DNA of 64,000 nucleotides from Myxococcales bacterium (GCA_016793325.1 JAEUKI010000043.1:20677-84676), one strand, 5' to 3'; positions 1-9,331 are shown, counted from the first letter of the stretch. Translations and numbers: made by a program. The notes: generated by a model not told the origin, from the sequence alone.

Positions 1-7
1 CTCTCCC

Positions 8-973
8 GTGGGCGGCGCGGTCAAGCCTCCGTCGCTCGCGCACAGCAAGCTCGAGCCGCTCGCCGCGACGCTCACAGGAGCCGCGCTCATCGACGCGACG
101 AGGGCAGCAATCGATGCGTTGCCTACGCCCAAAGCCCCTGGCGCTCACCCGCGCTATCCCCTGTGGAGCGCGCTGCCCGAAGACGCGTTCGTGCGCTTCT
201 CCGAGGCGCTGAAGGTGCGCGTGGTGCCCGAGCTCGACGCGCTCGTGCGCGAGGGCGAGCCCGGTGAATCAGCGTTCATTCTCGCGCGTGGCGAGGTGCG
301 CGTCTCGCGCGTCGTCGGCGAGGAGTCCGAAGAGCTCGCCGCGCTCGGCCCCGGCTCGATCGTCGGCGAGATGGCGCTCGTGACCGACGCGCCTCGCGCC
401 GCGAGCGTGCTCGCCGCGCACGCGGTGCTCGTGCTCGAAGCGCCACGCGCGGCGCTCGATCAGGCCGCGGCAGAGGTCCCCGCGCTCGGCGCGCAGATCG
501 TCACGTTTTTTCACAAGCGCCTCGTCGACAACACCGTGCGAACGTCTCCGCTGCTGAGCGGACTGCCGGCCAACGAGCGTGACGGATTCGCGCAGCTCTT
601 CGAGACGCGCGCGTTCGACGCAGGCGCCGTGGTAATCGCAGAGGGAGACGAGACGCCTGGGCTCTTTCTCATCGCGGCGGGACAGTTCGCCATCACCCGC
701 AGCGACGGAGCGGAGTCGCTTCGGATCGCGACGCTCGGCCCTGGGATGTGCGTCGGTGAAATCGGCATGGTGCTTCGACGGCCCGCGACGGCGAGCGTGA
801 TCGCAGAGACTTCGGGCGTGACGCTGTGCCTCCCCAAAGAGCGGTTCATGCAGATCGTTCGCGAGCGGCCGACGCTGTTCGCGCAGCTCTACGAGCTCGC
901 GGTGCAGCGCGACGACGAGACGCGCAGCGTGCTCGCGGTCCCCGCGGAGGACATCGAAGAAGTCCTCTTGTGA
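8..973 (+). CDS. Tandem cyclic-nucleotide-binding-domain protein
   Basis: The protein has two cNMP-binding (Crp/PKA-regulatory type) domains, at roughly residues 55-150 and 185-295. Each shows a phosphate-binding-cassette-like stretch: GEMALVTDAPRAASV in the first and GEIGMVLRRPATASV in the second. The first keeps the Arg expected to contact the cyclic phosphate; the second has Ala-Thr there and may not bind nucleotide. There is no DNA-binding helix-turn-helix, kinase or channel segment, so it is probably a stand-alone sensor or an effector with protein partners. It starts with GTG at position 8, but the frame is open to the window edge, so the real start may lie outside. It converges on the lipoprotein gene at 999-1874. 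Domain calls are secure; the biological role is unknown. Confidence 0.8.
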   Translation: MGGAVKPPSLAHSKLEPLAATLTGAALIDATRAAIDALPTPKAPGAHPRYPLWSALPEDAFVRFSEALKVRVVPELDALVREGEPGESAFILARGEVRVSRVVGEESEELAALGPGSIVGEMALVTDAPRAASVLAAHAVLVLEAPRAALDQAAAEVPALGAQIVTFFHKRLVDNTVRTSPLLSGLPANERDGFAQLFETRAFDAGAVVIAEGDETPGLFLIAAGQFAITRSDGAESLRIATLGPGMCVGEIGMVLRRPATASVIAETSGVTLCLPKERFMQIVRERPTLFAQLYELAVQRDDETRSVLAVPAEDIEEVLL

Positions 974-998
974 TCCCGAGCGGAGCCGCCGACGCGGG

Positions 999-1874
999 TC
1001 AGCGACACATCCCCGACTGACACCGCAAGCCCGCTGCGCACGGGTTGTCGCAGCGCCCGCAGTGATCGGTGCTGGTGTTGAGGTTCACGCAGTTGTCGGC
1101 GCAGCGCATGAGCGCGCCGGGACACGTGTCGGCGATGCCCGTGTCGAACACGTCGCGACCGTGTTGAACGTCGGGCATCCCGCCGTCCATCGGCGGCATT
1201 CCACGCGCGTCGGGCACATCCGAGCCGTCGAAGCCCGCCGCGGCGTCGTCGGAGACGCCGGTGTCGCGCTGGTTGCGGCGGCTTCGAACGTCGATCGGCT
1301 CGCTCGCGTCGATGCCCGGGACAGGCGCGTCGGTGCTTGCGCCAGTCGTGGGGTCGACCACCGTCACGCCGAGCGGCTGCTCGACGGGAACACACACGCC
1401 GTCCTCGACGCACGTGAGCCCGTTTGCGCAGAGGATCTGCTCGCACGAGCGCGAGAGAAACACCGGCAATCGCAGCGTGCGCCCCGGCGCGAACGGCATG
1501 CGCACGTGATAGCTCACGCGAACGCGCCCGGTGAGCGCGTCGGTGCCCTCGACGCCGTCGACCGTGAGGTCGACCATGCTGTCTTGGGGTCGCCGCTCCT
1601 TGGGGACGAGCAAGAACGAGAGCGGCACACAAAATCGAGTGCCCCCGACGCTGTCGGTGCAAGTGGTGTCCTTGTGTCCGACGAGCGCGATCGAGCGCAC
1701 TTCGCTCTCTCCGCCGTTGGGATCGCGCACGGTGATCCGCAGCGAACCGACGTTGGACGGAATGGCGAAATCCGTGTCCACCAACACGACGATCTGCGTG
1801 CGCGGCGCGTTGCACGACGCGACAGCCAGTGCCAGCGATCCCGCCCCGAGGATCTTCCGCGCAGTTGTGTTCAT
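999..1874 (-). CDS. Secreted lipoprotein with C-terminal STIG1-like Cys motif
   Basis: A 291-residue predicted lipoprotein: the N-terminal signal ends in AVASC (lipobox). A beta-rich domain of about 150 residues follows, with paired cysteines, then a low-complexity Asp/Pro/Gly linker, then a short Cys-rich tail containing CVNLNTSTDHCGRCDNPC. That tail matches the repeat unit of the large neighbour at 1971-4604. I chose the ATG at 1874 over the upstream ATG at 1910 because it places the signal peptide at the N-terminus. Asp/Ala/Pro linkers of this type are usual in myxobacterial surface lipoproteins. It lies 96 bp downstream of the neighbour and may be co-transcribed with it. Function unknown; probably an outer-membrane surface protein. 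Confidence 0.75.
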   Translation of the reverse strand: MNTTARKILGAGSLALAVASCNAPRTQIVVLVDTDFAIPSNVGSLRITVRDPNGGESEVRSIALVGHKDTTCTDSVGGTRFCVPLSFLLVPKERRPQDSMVDLTVDGVEGTDALTGRVRVSYHVRMPFAPGRTLRLPVFLSRSCEQILCANGLTCVEDGVCVPVEQPLGVTVVDPTTGASTDAPVPGIDASEPIDVRSRRNQRDTGVSDDAAAGFDGSDVPDARGMPPMDGGMPDVQHGRDVFDTGIADTCPGALMRCADNCVNLNTSTDHCGRCDNPCAAGLRCQSGMCR

Positions 1875-1970
1875 AAACGCCGTCTCTCGCACAAGGGAGT
1901 GAAGAGACACGAGCTTCGCAGCGACGACGCGCAGCGGTCAATCGCAGATCCGAAGATCCCCGTTGGTCAC

Positions 1971-4604
1971 TCAGTTCGGATACGAAGCGACGTAGGCGCG
2001 ACCAGGCGTTCCCGCGCCGGGCGTCGGCGCGCAGCCAGAGACGACGGGCGGGTTGATCATGCCCGAGAGCGCGCAGGTCGCGGGATTTGCGCTGATTCGC
2101 ACGCGCCCGAGACCACCGGCGCCGCCGCCACCACCGGAGGCATACAAGCTGCCGAAGCCGCCGGCGCCGCCCACAGCGAGCACACGCGCAGACGCTGCGA
2201 CGGAGACCGTCGGCGCGCGCAAGAAGATCACGCCGCCGCTGCCACCGCCGCCCGCAGCGCCAGGCTGTGGATCGCATCCGGCCGCCATGTTCGTCCCGAT
2301 GTACGCGTCGCCGCCGTCGCCGCCGTTCGCGAGCAATCGGCCGGTGATCGTGATCGACGTCGGGGTCCAGAGGCGAAGCGCGCCGCCGCCACCGCCGCCG
2401 CCAGACGTTCCGCCGAACGCGGGACGGTTGAGGTAGTCCGCGCTTCCGCCGCCGCCACCCGAGCCCGGATAGAACGTCGATCCGATCGCGAGGTCGTTCG
2501 CCGCGGCGGTTCCGATCGAGCCGCCGCCGCCGCCGCCCACCCACGCCGCAGGAATCCCTGGCCGCGCTCCGGGGCACTGCGTTTGTCCGAGCACGCCATC
2601 GCGACCGTTGTAGACCGCGAGCGGGCCCATGACCGCAGCGCGACCGCCGCTTCCGAGCGCGGTTCCGCCGCCGCCCGTCACGCCCGTACAACCGAGCTGG
2701 CCCATGAAGAGCGCGCCGAGATTTCCCGGCCCGCCGCCCGCATGTCCGCCGCCGCCTGCGCCGTACGCGCGATAGCCGCTGAACACACCGGAGCCGCCGC
2801 CGAACTGCGCCGCCGGCGCGGCCATCATCAAGCGCGTGGTGTTGTCGGTGATGCACATCCCGTTCGATCCGACGCGGCACGTCCCCGTCGATCCGGGAAC
2901 CATCGGTCCGTTGCTCCCCGAGATGCCCGCGACCCACTCGCACGCAGGGCTGAGCGGCGCGCTGCGAAGCTCGCCGGTGAATCCGCCGCTGCCCGCGCGA
3001 CCTTCGCGCGTCGTGCGCGAGGCGATCGTGCTCTGCGTTCCCGGTCCGCCCGAGACGTCGATCATGCCGTCGATACGAATGTCGCCTGTGGCCCGAAGAT
3101 CGAGCGTTCCCGCTTGAGGGCCCGCGCCCGCGACGTACACGACGACACCGGCAGGAACTCGAATCGTCGTAAAATTGTGAACGCCCGGCGTCAGGTACGT
3201 CGGGTTGACCATCGGCTCGAACGCGCCTTCGACGCCCGTGCTCACCGGGCTGCAGCGCCCCATCGAGCACGCTTGTCCGGCGGGGCACGCCATCCCGCAC
3301 GCGCCGCAGTTGCTCGCGTCCGACTGCGTATCGACGCAGCGATCCATGCAGCACGTGTTGCCCGCGGTGCACGCAGGACCCGCGCCGCAGCCCGGCGCGA
3401 CGCACGCGCCGCTCGAGCACCGCGTCCCCATCGGGCACACGCGTCCGCACGCGCCGCAATTGCTCGCGCTCGACGACAGGTCCACTTCGCAGCCGTTGCG
3501 AAGATCACCGTCGCAGTCACCGAAGGTCCCCGTGCACGTGTAGCGACAACGATCGCCAGCACAGGCCGCGAGCGTCCCGGGTCGCGCGGGGCAGTCGGGG
3601 CCGCACGCGCCGCACAACGGGGGCTCGACCGCGGTCGACGTGCACACGCCGAGGCAGCACACCTGTCCTGCCGCACAACCGCCCGGACACGTTTGCGTGA
3701 CGCACATGCCCGCGACGCAAACCTGTCCGGCGCCGCACGCACGCCCGCAGGCCCCGCAGTTGCTCCGGTCGGCGGTGAGGTTGACGCAGACGCTCGAGCA
3801 GCAGGTGTTTCCCGCGGGGCAAGGCCCGCAGCCGACGCAGGTCCCGGCGATGCAGCCCTGCCCCGAGAGGCAGCGACGACCGCACGCGCCGCAGTTGTTC
3901 GCGTCGAGCGCGGGGTCCACGCACGCCCCTGCGCAGCAGAGCTGATCGGGCCGACAGCGATCGCACGGAGAGGTCATCAGGCAGCGGCCGCCTTGGCAGG
4001 TCGTGCCCGGGCCGCAGGCGACGCCACACGCACCACAATTCAAATTGTCCGACGCGGTGTCCACGCACGAGGTGTCGCAGCACGAGCGCAAAGGGCCGCA
4101 ACCGCCGGGGCACCCGACGGGCCGACACATCCCGAGCGTGCATCGCGTGTCGGCGGGGCAGCGCAGGCCGCACCCACCACAATTCAAGTTATCCGACTGC
4201 ACGGGAGCGCACGCGCCCGAGCAGCACTGCTCGCCGGGGTTGGTGCACGGCGCGCCGCGGCCGCACGCGGGGCGACACGCGTTGCTCACGCAGCGTTGGC
4301 CCGCGGGGCAATCGGGGTCGAGGAGGCACTCGACGCACGTGTTTGTCGACAGGTCGCACCGGGGACGGGACGAAGGGCAGTCGCGATCGACCATGCACGC
4401 CACGGGCACGTCGGGAACGTCCGGCGACGGGACGTCCTCGATCACATCGGGAATTGGCCCGTCGACGATCGGAACATCGGGCCGCGCGCCGTCGGTCCGA
4501 GCGTCGAGGGCGGCTCCGTCGGGGCTCGTGCGAAGCTCGGTCCTTCCGCAGGACATCGCGGCGGCGATCGTCGCGACCGCGAGCATTCTCGTGCGAACAA
4601 GCAT
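1971..4604 (-). CDS. Large Cys-rich (STIG1-like repeat) and glycine-rich surface lipoprotein
   Basis: An 877-residue exported protein. The N-terminus has a signal ending in AAMSC (weak lipobox) and an Asp-rich linker. Residues ~60-465 are a Cys-rich array in which the core NCGACG (or NCGGCG/LCGACG) recurs seven times, each followed by a C..G..C..G.C pattern; this resembles the STIG1-type repeat found in many myxobacterial proteins. From ~480 onward there is a beta-strand-like stretch (TTIRVPAGVVVYVAG) and then long Gly-rich runs interrupted by short hydrophobic strands, reminiscent of a glycine-rich beta-solenoid. Disulfide pairing implies an oxidising, extracytoplasmic location. It is likely a cell-surface or extracellular-matrix protein; adhesion is inference only. 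The low-complexity sequence produces long spurious ORFs on the other strand. Confidence 0.8.
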   Translation of the reverse strand: MLVRTRMLAVATIAAAMSCGRTELRTSPDGAALDARTDGARPDVPIVDGPIPDVIEDVPSPDVPDVPVACMVDRDCPSSRPRCDLSTNTCVECLLDPDCPAGQRCVSNACRPACGRGAPCTNPGEQCCSGACAPVQSDNLNCGGCGLRCPADTRCTLGMCRPVGCPGGCGPLRSCCDTSCVDTASDNLNCGACGVACGPGTTCQGGRCLMTSPCDRCRPDQLCCAGACVDPALDANNCGACGRRCLSGQGCIAGTCVGCGPCPAGNTCCSSVCVNLTADRSNCGACGRACGAGQVCVAGMCVTQTCPGGCAAGQVCCLGVCTSTAVEPPLCGACGPDCPARPGTLAACAGDRCRYTCTGTFGDCDGDLRNGCEVDLSSSASNCGACGRVCPMGTRCSSGACVAPGCGAGPACTAGNTCCMDRCVDTQSDASNCGACGMACPAGQACSMGRCSPVSTGVEGAFEPMVNPTYLTPGVHNFTTIRVPAGVVVYVAGAGPQAGTLDLRATGDIRIDGMIDVSGGPGTQSTIASRTTREGRAGSGGFTGELRSAPLSPACEWVAGISGSNGPMVPGSTGTCRVGSNGMCITDNTTRLMMAAPAAQFGGGSGVFSGYRAYGAGGGGHAGGGPGNLGALFMGQLGCTGVTGGGGTALGSGGRAAVMGPLAVYNGRDGVLGQTQCPGARPGIPAAWVGGGGGGSIGTAAANDLAIGSTFYPGSGGGGGSADYLNRPAFGGTSGGGGGGGALRLWTPTSITITGRLLANGGDGGDAYIGTNMAAGCDPQPGAAGGGGSGGVIFLRAPTVSVAASARVLAVGGAGGFGSLYASGGGGGAGGLGRVRISANPATCALSGMINPPVVSGCAPTPGAGTPGRAYVASYPN

Positions 4605-4759
4605 TGGGGGTACACACCTCTCGAAGACACAATCGTCGCGGATCGAAGCGATGGATCAGCGCCAGCGCGTCGCTCGCGCGAATGGTACACAGCTCGCTAT
4701 TGGGCGCCAGAACACGGGCTTCTTTGCAAATCGACCGCGCGAGTCGTGCGTGAGGCGAC

Positions 4760-5326
4760 TCACTCCCAAGACAGCCGAAATCGCGCAGCGCGACCGCTGT
4801 CCGAGATCGAGGGCGGCGCGATGGTCCCGCTGCAGCGGCACAGCGTGAAGCCGTGCGTCAGGCTGCCGCGCCACATGCGCCAATACGCCGCGGGAATCTC
4901 GGGCCAATCCACGGTGTAATCGACGTCGCCTTCGCGCTCACCGACGCGCGTGTAGCTCGCGCCTCCGCCGCGCAGGATCGCCCGGACAATCAGCTCGGAT
5001 CGGCCGAACAGACTGTGCGGGTTCGCGCCGAACACAGCGAAGATCCCTTGGAGCACTGGGCGCAGCGAAGAGTCGAGCAAGCCGACGGTCGCCGCGGCGC
5101 CGAAGCGCGCGACCTCGTCCTGACCGAAGAGCCGTTCGATCGTCGAGCAGAGCGCGAGCGGATGTTCGATCGAGACCCACTCGACAATCGAGGGGGGCTC
5201 GTCGACGAGCGCTTGCGTCGGAGCCGCGAGCTCGGCGCGAACGCGCTGCTTCCATCGCAGCTGCTCGAGGCACGCCACCTGCGAGCGCCACACCGCGCCT
5301 TTGATCGCCGTCGACACAGCTCCCAT
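4760..5326 (-). CDS. Unknown 188-aa protein, possibly of a myxobacterial TIGR02265/DUF2378-like family
   Basis: A soluble 188-residue protein with no signal peptide or membrane segment, starting at ATG 5326. The pattern is helical in the first 110 residues, then an RAILRGGGASYTRVGEREG stretch, then a strand-rich end with WPEIPAAYWRMWRGSL and a CRC pair. The spacing of the 'GANPHSLFGR' and 'P..Y..MW.G.L' segments is reminiscent of the ~180-residue uncharacterised family seen in myxobacteria (TIGR02265/DUF2378). I could not verify this by alignment. It stands alone, with an 808-bp non-coding stretch upstream. No function is proposed. Confidence 0.6.
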   Translation of the reverse strand: MGAVSTAIKGAVWRSQVACLEQLRWKQRVRAELAAPTQALVDEPPSIVEWVSIEHPLALCSTIERLFGQDEVARFGAAATVGLLDSSLRPVLQGIFAVFGANPHSLFGRSELIVRAILRGGGASYTRVGEREGDVDYTVDWPEIPAAYWRMWRGSLTHGFTLCRCSGTIAPPSISDSGRAARFRLSWE

Positions 5327-6134
5327 CGCGACGACGCTAACACAACGCCGCGAGTTGCCATCGGCGCGCTCCAGCGAAACACCGCCGCGCGCTCGCGCCG
5401 CGCAGCATTGGTTTCCGCTGGGATTTCAGCGGTCTCGTCCGCTGGCGATCCGCGCAGGGGATCTTCGACGCTCGTCGCGAGATCCGCGTCCTCGAACCTC
5501 CAGTACAGTGCGATGCCCCACCTCACCGTCGCGCTGCACTGCTGCGGGGCGCTGCAGCAGAGCAGAGCAGCAGCTCCGATACCGCGCCCGCGACGCGCAT
5601 CGAAGATCACCTGCGCGGATCGACAGCGGAAGGACCGTCGAAATCCAGTCCAAACCAAGACCGCGGACCGAGAACACGGTCTCGTTCAGCACGACCGTCG
5701 CGGGATTGGTTTGAATCCACAGAGTTCGACGGGCTTCGCGGCGGCGCTCGGACGCGCAGCGGGCTTGTAGGTCGACCGACCCGCGCATCGGACACCCACC
5801 CAACTCGACATCGCCCGCGCACCGGACTCTCGACGGAGATATCGCTCTCGATCGCCGCAGGTAGGTTGTTGTAGCGACTATGAAAATCACCGAAAAGACT
5901 CGACCGCATCGGCGAAACATGGAATAAACACACCCGTTCGCTTTTGCACAGAAATCAGGCAGTTCGAGCCGCTGGACGCAGCCCAATGCGGCCGCGTCGA
6001 ACGGTCTCGGCGAAGGGGAAATCCATGTGGTTCGTGCGCGCGTGGCAACGGCAGACGATTCGGACTTCGGGCGACGAAGTCTGGACGCTCGGGCGCGCGC
6101 GATCACGGGCGCGAGCCGCGCCGAGGGTTCGGCG
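5327..6134. other. 808-bp region without a convincing gene
   Basis: No reading frame here has credible domain content. The stretch around 5860-5960 is more A/T-rich than its surroundings and could hold the promoter of the downstream plus-strand gene. Around 5650-5720 there are short inverted repeats (for example CGAGA/TCTCG flanking ACACGG, and GGATT/AATCC flanking GGTTTG), which may form hairpins. A minus-strand open frame at 5426-6106 is Arg/Ser/Ala-rich in the manner of GC-rich shadow frames and was not accepted. Confidence 0.5.
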
Positions 6135-6992
6135 ATGACGCAGTGGAAGCCCGGCCCCGACGCAGAGTTCGATGAGTACGCTCGCTACTTCGAGGTCGAC
6201 CGACGACGCATCGAACTCGCGCTCGAACGGCTCTCGAGCGGCAACCTGTCGCACCTCGCGGCGCTGGACGCGTCGCTCGCGCGCGCCATGATCTTGAGCG
6301 GCGCGCCGAAGCCGTCGACCACGATGGCCACGGCGGACGCCGCCGCGAGCGGCTGCGCTGCGGCGTTGAGCAGCACCTTCGGCAGCGCAGGCTTGCACGT
6401 GTGTCTCCGTCGCTCGTCGGGTCGGACGTTTCTCGTTCGCGACAGCGCGACGCACGCGCTGCACCCGATGGCGTGGCTCACCACGCTCTCGTGCGCGATC
6501 CTCGCGGGGTGCGACGAGATCGGCGAGTCGCTCGCTCGGCCTCGCGTGATTTTGAACGCGCTTCGCAACATCGAGGAGCACGCGCGCCCCACGTGGACCG
6601 CGCTCGCGCTCTACTGGCGCGAGCTCGCGAACGGCCCGGGAGCGCCGGACTACGCAGTGCTCGAGCGAGCGGCGGATCGACCGAATTCCGACCACACCGC
6701 CAAGCGCTTGCAACTCACGCTGTTGTTGCCGACGCTCCGGCTCGCGGCGTCGCTTACGAGCGAAGACGACTTTGCGTTCGCGTCGGTCGTGAGCGACGAG
6801 CTTCGCGCGCTGCGCGGGAGGACGAACTGCGAATCGCTCTTGCCCGTGCTCGCGCTCGTCACGAAGGCGGCGGCGATGGGCCGACCGTTGCCCGCTGCGG
6901 TCGAAGCGCTCGCTCCGCTCGACGCGTCGATGCAGTCGAGACGACCGAGCGCCCACCTGCGGTTTCCAGACGAGTGGCTGTGGCATTTGTGA
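6135..6992 (+). CDS. Unknown predominantly helical protein
   Basis: About 285 residues, starting at ATG 6135 (MTQWKPG). The frame remains open back to 6027, but that upstream part is Arg/Ala-rich and looks non-coding. No signal peptide and no clear membrane segment. The composition (Ala/Leu-rich amphipathic stretches with a WTALALYWRELANG segment and a C-terminal FPDEWLWH) indicates an all-helical fold. The layout weakly recalls the Imm49 class of helical immunity proteins, but no toxin gene is adjacent, so this is only a pointer. Two strong inverted repeats follow the stop codon. Confidence 0.6.
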   Translation: MTQWKPGPDAEFDEYARYFEVDRRRIELALERLSSGNLSHLAALDASLARAMILSGAPKPSTTMATADAAASGCAAALSSTFGSAGLHVCLRRSSGRTFLVRDSATHALHPMAWLTTLSCAILAGCDEIGESLARPRVILNALRNIEEHARPTWTALALYWRELANGPGAPDYAVLERAADRPNSDHTAKRLQLTLLLPTLRLAASLTSEDDFAFASVVSDELRALRGRTNCESLLPVLALVTKAAAMGRPLPAAVEALAPLDASMQSRRPSAHLRFPDEWLWHL

Positions 6993-7360
6993 TCGCCGAC
7001 CGCGACGCGGTGACTTCGGAGCAGCCTCCCGGCGACCCACATTCGCGCGAATGTCGGGACATCTCGCGTCGGGACGCGAGCAGCCCGCGCAATCAACCGC
7101 GCGCCGAGCGATCACGAGCGCGTCACGACTCGTGAAATTTCACCTCGTTTCGCGACGATCCCGCACGGCACATCCGCTCACTGCAGAATCTTCAGAACGT
7201 CGTTTCGACGCCGCGGCTGCTCGGCTACGATCCTCCCGTGTCGCGAGGCTGCGTGTCGCGCGACGTTCCATCGCTGAACGGACATCGTACGAAACCATTT
7301 TGCAGCGGACGCGGGCGGAGCATCAACGTCCGCGCATGTCGTGTGGAGGGCTAAGCTACC
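6993..7360. other. Intergenic region upstream of the Ser/Thr kinase gene
   Basis: 368 bp with no supported gene. It contains the paired inverted repeats at 7039-7080 and otherwise ordinary GC-rich sequence. Promoter elements for the kinase gene at 7361 must lie here, but I cannot point to a convincing -35/-10 pair. Confidence 0.5.
7039..7080. repeat. Two adjacent inverted repeats (hairpins)
   Basis: Positions 7039-7054 are a perfect 16-bp palindrome (ACATTCGCGCGAATGT). Positions 7063-7080 are an 8-bp perfect stem with a 2-nt centre (CTCGCGTC-GG-GACGCGAG). The motif GTCGGGAC occurs in both (7053-7060 and 7069-7076). They begin 47 bp after the stop of the helical-protein gene. No T-tract follows, so a classical intrinsic terminator is not shown; a transcript-end hairpin or protein-binding site are both possible. 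Confidence 0.55.
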
Positions 7361-8704
7361 GTGAACGACCGACGAAAGAGCCCGCATGTCGGCGACCTCG
7401 TCGGAGGCAAGTACCAGCTGCTCAAGAAGATCGGCGAGGGCGGCCACGGCCGCGTGTACCGAGCGATCAACGTCCTGCTCGATCGCGAGGTCGCGATCAA
7501 GGTGTTGAAGCCCGAGTTCGTCGCCGACGAGGCGTCGAAGAAGCGGTTCTTTCGCGAGGCCAAGACCGCCAATCGCGTGCGCCACCCCAACGTCGTCGAC
7601 GTGCTCGACGTCGGCGACAGCGAAGAGGGGCCATGGATGGTGCAAGAGCTGCTCGTCGGTGAGCCGCTCTCTGCGATGCTCGTGCGCGAGCGAGCGCTGC
7701 CCGTGGACAAGGCGATCGAGCTCCTGTTGCCGGCGCTCTCGGCGCTCGCGGTGGCGCACTCCAAGGGCATCGCGCACCGGGATTTCAAGCCAGAAAACGT
7801 GTTTCTCGTCCGCGGCGAAGGCGGCGTTCCGACGGCGAAGGTGCTCGACTTCGGGCTGTCGAAGTCGACCGTTCGCTTCGGCGCTGTCCGCGAGAGCGAC
7901 AACATCACCGCCACCGGCGCGATCATCGGCACGCCCGCGTACTTGTCGCCCGAGCGCGCGCGCACCGAGAGCAACGGCGACGTGCGCGGAGACGTGTGGG
8001 CCGTCGGCGTGGTCCTCTACGAGTGCACGACGGGCGCGCTGCCGTTCGTCGCGACGAACGTGCGCGACATGTTCGTCCGGATCTGCCGCGGAGATGTGAT
8101 TCCGATCGAAGAGGTCCTTCCCGACATCGACCCAACGTTCGCGGCCATCGTGATGCGCTGCCTCGAGTATCAACCCGAGGACAGGTTCGCTTCGGCTGCG
8201 GAGCTCGTCGAAGAGCTTCGTCGGTTCGTCGAACAGGATGACAGCTCGGGCGCACGTTCGGAGCCCCCGCCGCCGCAGGCCAACGTCCCGCCGATCGAAC
8301 CGCCGCCCGACGAGCCCGAAATCGATCACGCGACCGCGACGAGCGACGAGCCACCGGCGCTCGAGCAGCCGTCGAACGCGCTCTACGAGACGCCGCTCTC
8401 TGGCGAATCGAGCGCGCGCGCTTCGCAGTCGCCGCTGCCCACGACGACCGCGCGATCGGATCGGGAGGACGCCCGCCGAACCGCCGAGCGCGCTTCGACA
8501 AACGCCAACCGATCGCTCACCGTGCTGCTCGCGATCGCCGTGATCGCCCTGGTGGTTCAGTGGCGCGCGAATCGCTCGACGGACAACGCGCGATCGACCG
8601 CTGGCCCGGGAGCGACGCCCGCCGCGGTCGACGCGGCGCTGTCGCGCGCGACCGCCGACGCGGGGTCGACGAACGAAGACGCGCGGCGCGGCGCCGAGCC
8701 GTGA
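7361..8704 (+). CDS. Membrane-anchored Hanks-type Ser/Thr protein kinase
   Basis: A 447-residue eukaryote-like kinase starting at GTG 7361. The kinase domain covers ~18-290: Gly loop IGEGGHGRVY, Lys47 in VAIK, catalytic loop HRDFKPEN (Asp142; Phe replaces the more usual Leu), DFG at 164-166 and GTPAYLSPER. It is followed by a ~90-residue Pro/Ser/Glu/Ala-rich juxtamembrane linker, one membrane span (~387-402), and a short Ala/Asp-rich tail that would sit outside the cytoplasmic membrane. All catalytic residues are present, so it should be active. The external tail has no PASTA or other recognisable sensor domain. Substrates are unknown. The stop is 12 bp from the convergent gene at 8717. Confidence 0.92.
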   Translation: MNDRRKSPHVGDLVGGKYQLLKKIGEGGHGRVYRAINVLLDREVAIKVLKPEFVADEASKKRFFREAKTANRVRHPNVVDVLDVGDSEEGPWMVQELLVGEPLSAMLVRERALPVDKAIELLLPALSALAVAHSKGIAHRDFKPENVFLVRGEGGVPTAKVLDFGLSKSTVRFGAVRESDNITATGAIIGTPAYLSPERARTESNGDVRGDVWAVGVVLYECTTGALPFVATNVRDMFVRICRGDVIPIEEVLPDIDPTFAAIVMRCLEYQPEDRFASAAELVEELRRFVEQDDSSGARSEPPPPQANVPPIEPPPDEPEIDHATATSDEPPALEQPSNALYETPLSGESSARASQSPLPTTTARSDREDARRTAERASTNANRSLTVLLAIAVIALVVQWRANRSTDNARSTAGPGATPAAVDAALSRATADAGSTNEDARRGAEP

Positions 8705-8716
8705 CGCGAGGTTCTG

Positions 8717-9310
8717 TCAGAGATATCCCTCGAAATCGTACACGCGCGAGTCCCACTCGAGGCCCTCGAACAAGTGGTGGAGCACCGCGCCGTCGGTCAC
8801 CGTGATCACGAGCGTCGCCTCGGGATCGCTGTCGTCAGCGCCTTCGCCGCGGGGATGATTTCGTGGGTCTTCGATGGTCACCGACGCGATCGCGCCCTCG
8901 GCCGCGTCGACGAAGGCTGGGTAGTCGGTCGGGAGCGTGGCGGTGTAGCGCCCGTTCGACCGGCCCCAGCTCGCGTAGCGAGGCGGATCGCTCGCGTTTC
9001 GTGACGAGACGCTGGCGTACTCCTCGGGCGTGAGCTCGACCTCTTCGCCGTGCGCCATCGCGAGCCAGCGCTCCAACAGCGCCTTGCGAGGGTGAGACTT
9101 CGCGAGCGCGTGGGCCTTGTCGCGCACGGCGTTCGAGACGTCCCAGAGGTACTCTTCGCGGCACTTCCAGTACGAATCCGTGAGCGTCTGGAGCGCGATG
9201 TTCTTGCGGTCCTCGATCGCATACACGTCGGGGTGAACGATCGTGTACCGCGCTCGGAGGACCGGTCCGCGACGATTGATAACGCGCACACGAAAAAGGT
9301 CGCTGCCCAT
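8717..9310 (-). CDS. Unknown 197-aa protein at the end of a kinase gene cluster
   Basis: A soluble protein without signal sequence, starting at ATG 9310 with a good GAGGAG ribosome-binding site about 8 nt upstream. The N-terminal ~65 residues are strand-rich (RVRVINRRGPVLRARYTIVH), the middle is helical and charged, and the C-terminus ends with EGLEWDSRVYDFEGYL. No known family was recognised. It lies 21 bp downstream of a lipoprotein gene, which in turn is 24 bp downstream of the large kinase gene, so the three are probably one transcript. Confidence 0.65.
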   Translation of the reverse strand: MGSDLFRVRVINRRGPVLRARYTIVHPDVYAIEDRKNIALQTLTDSYWKCREEYLWDVSNAVRDKAHALAKSHPRKALLERWLAMAHGEEVELTPEEYASVSSRNASDPPRYASWGRSNGRYTATLPTDYPAFVDAAEGAIASVTIEDPRNHPRGEGADDSDPEATLVITVTDGAVLHHLFEGLEWDSRVYDFEGYL

Positions 9311-9331
9311 CGTCGCTCTCCTCGGGTTCGC

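Noticed and set aside
2100..3000. Tandem DNA repeats or CRISPR-like periodicity
   Set aside because: The repetition is codon-level glycine low complexity inside the Cys/Gly-rich lipoprotein gene, with no conserved repeat-spacer pattern.
1062..4919. 1285-codon plus-strand open frame opposite the Cys-rich lipoprotein
   Set aside because: Arg/Ala/His-rich, no domain; it is the antisense of two well-supported exported proteins whose codon bias keeps this frame open.
5700..5720. tRNA T-arm-like GGTTTGAATCC
   Set aside because: No acceptor stem, anticodon or D-arm could be folded around it.
5426..6106. 226-codon minus-strand frame
   Set aside because: Arg/Ser-rich with no recognisable domain, overlapping another equally open frame; a short stretch near 5700 looked protein-like but is too little.
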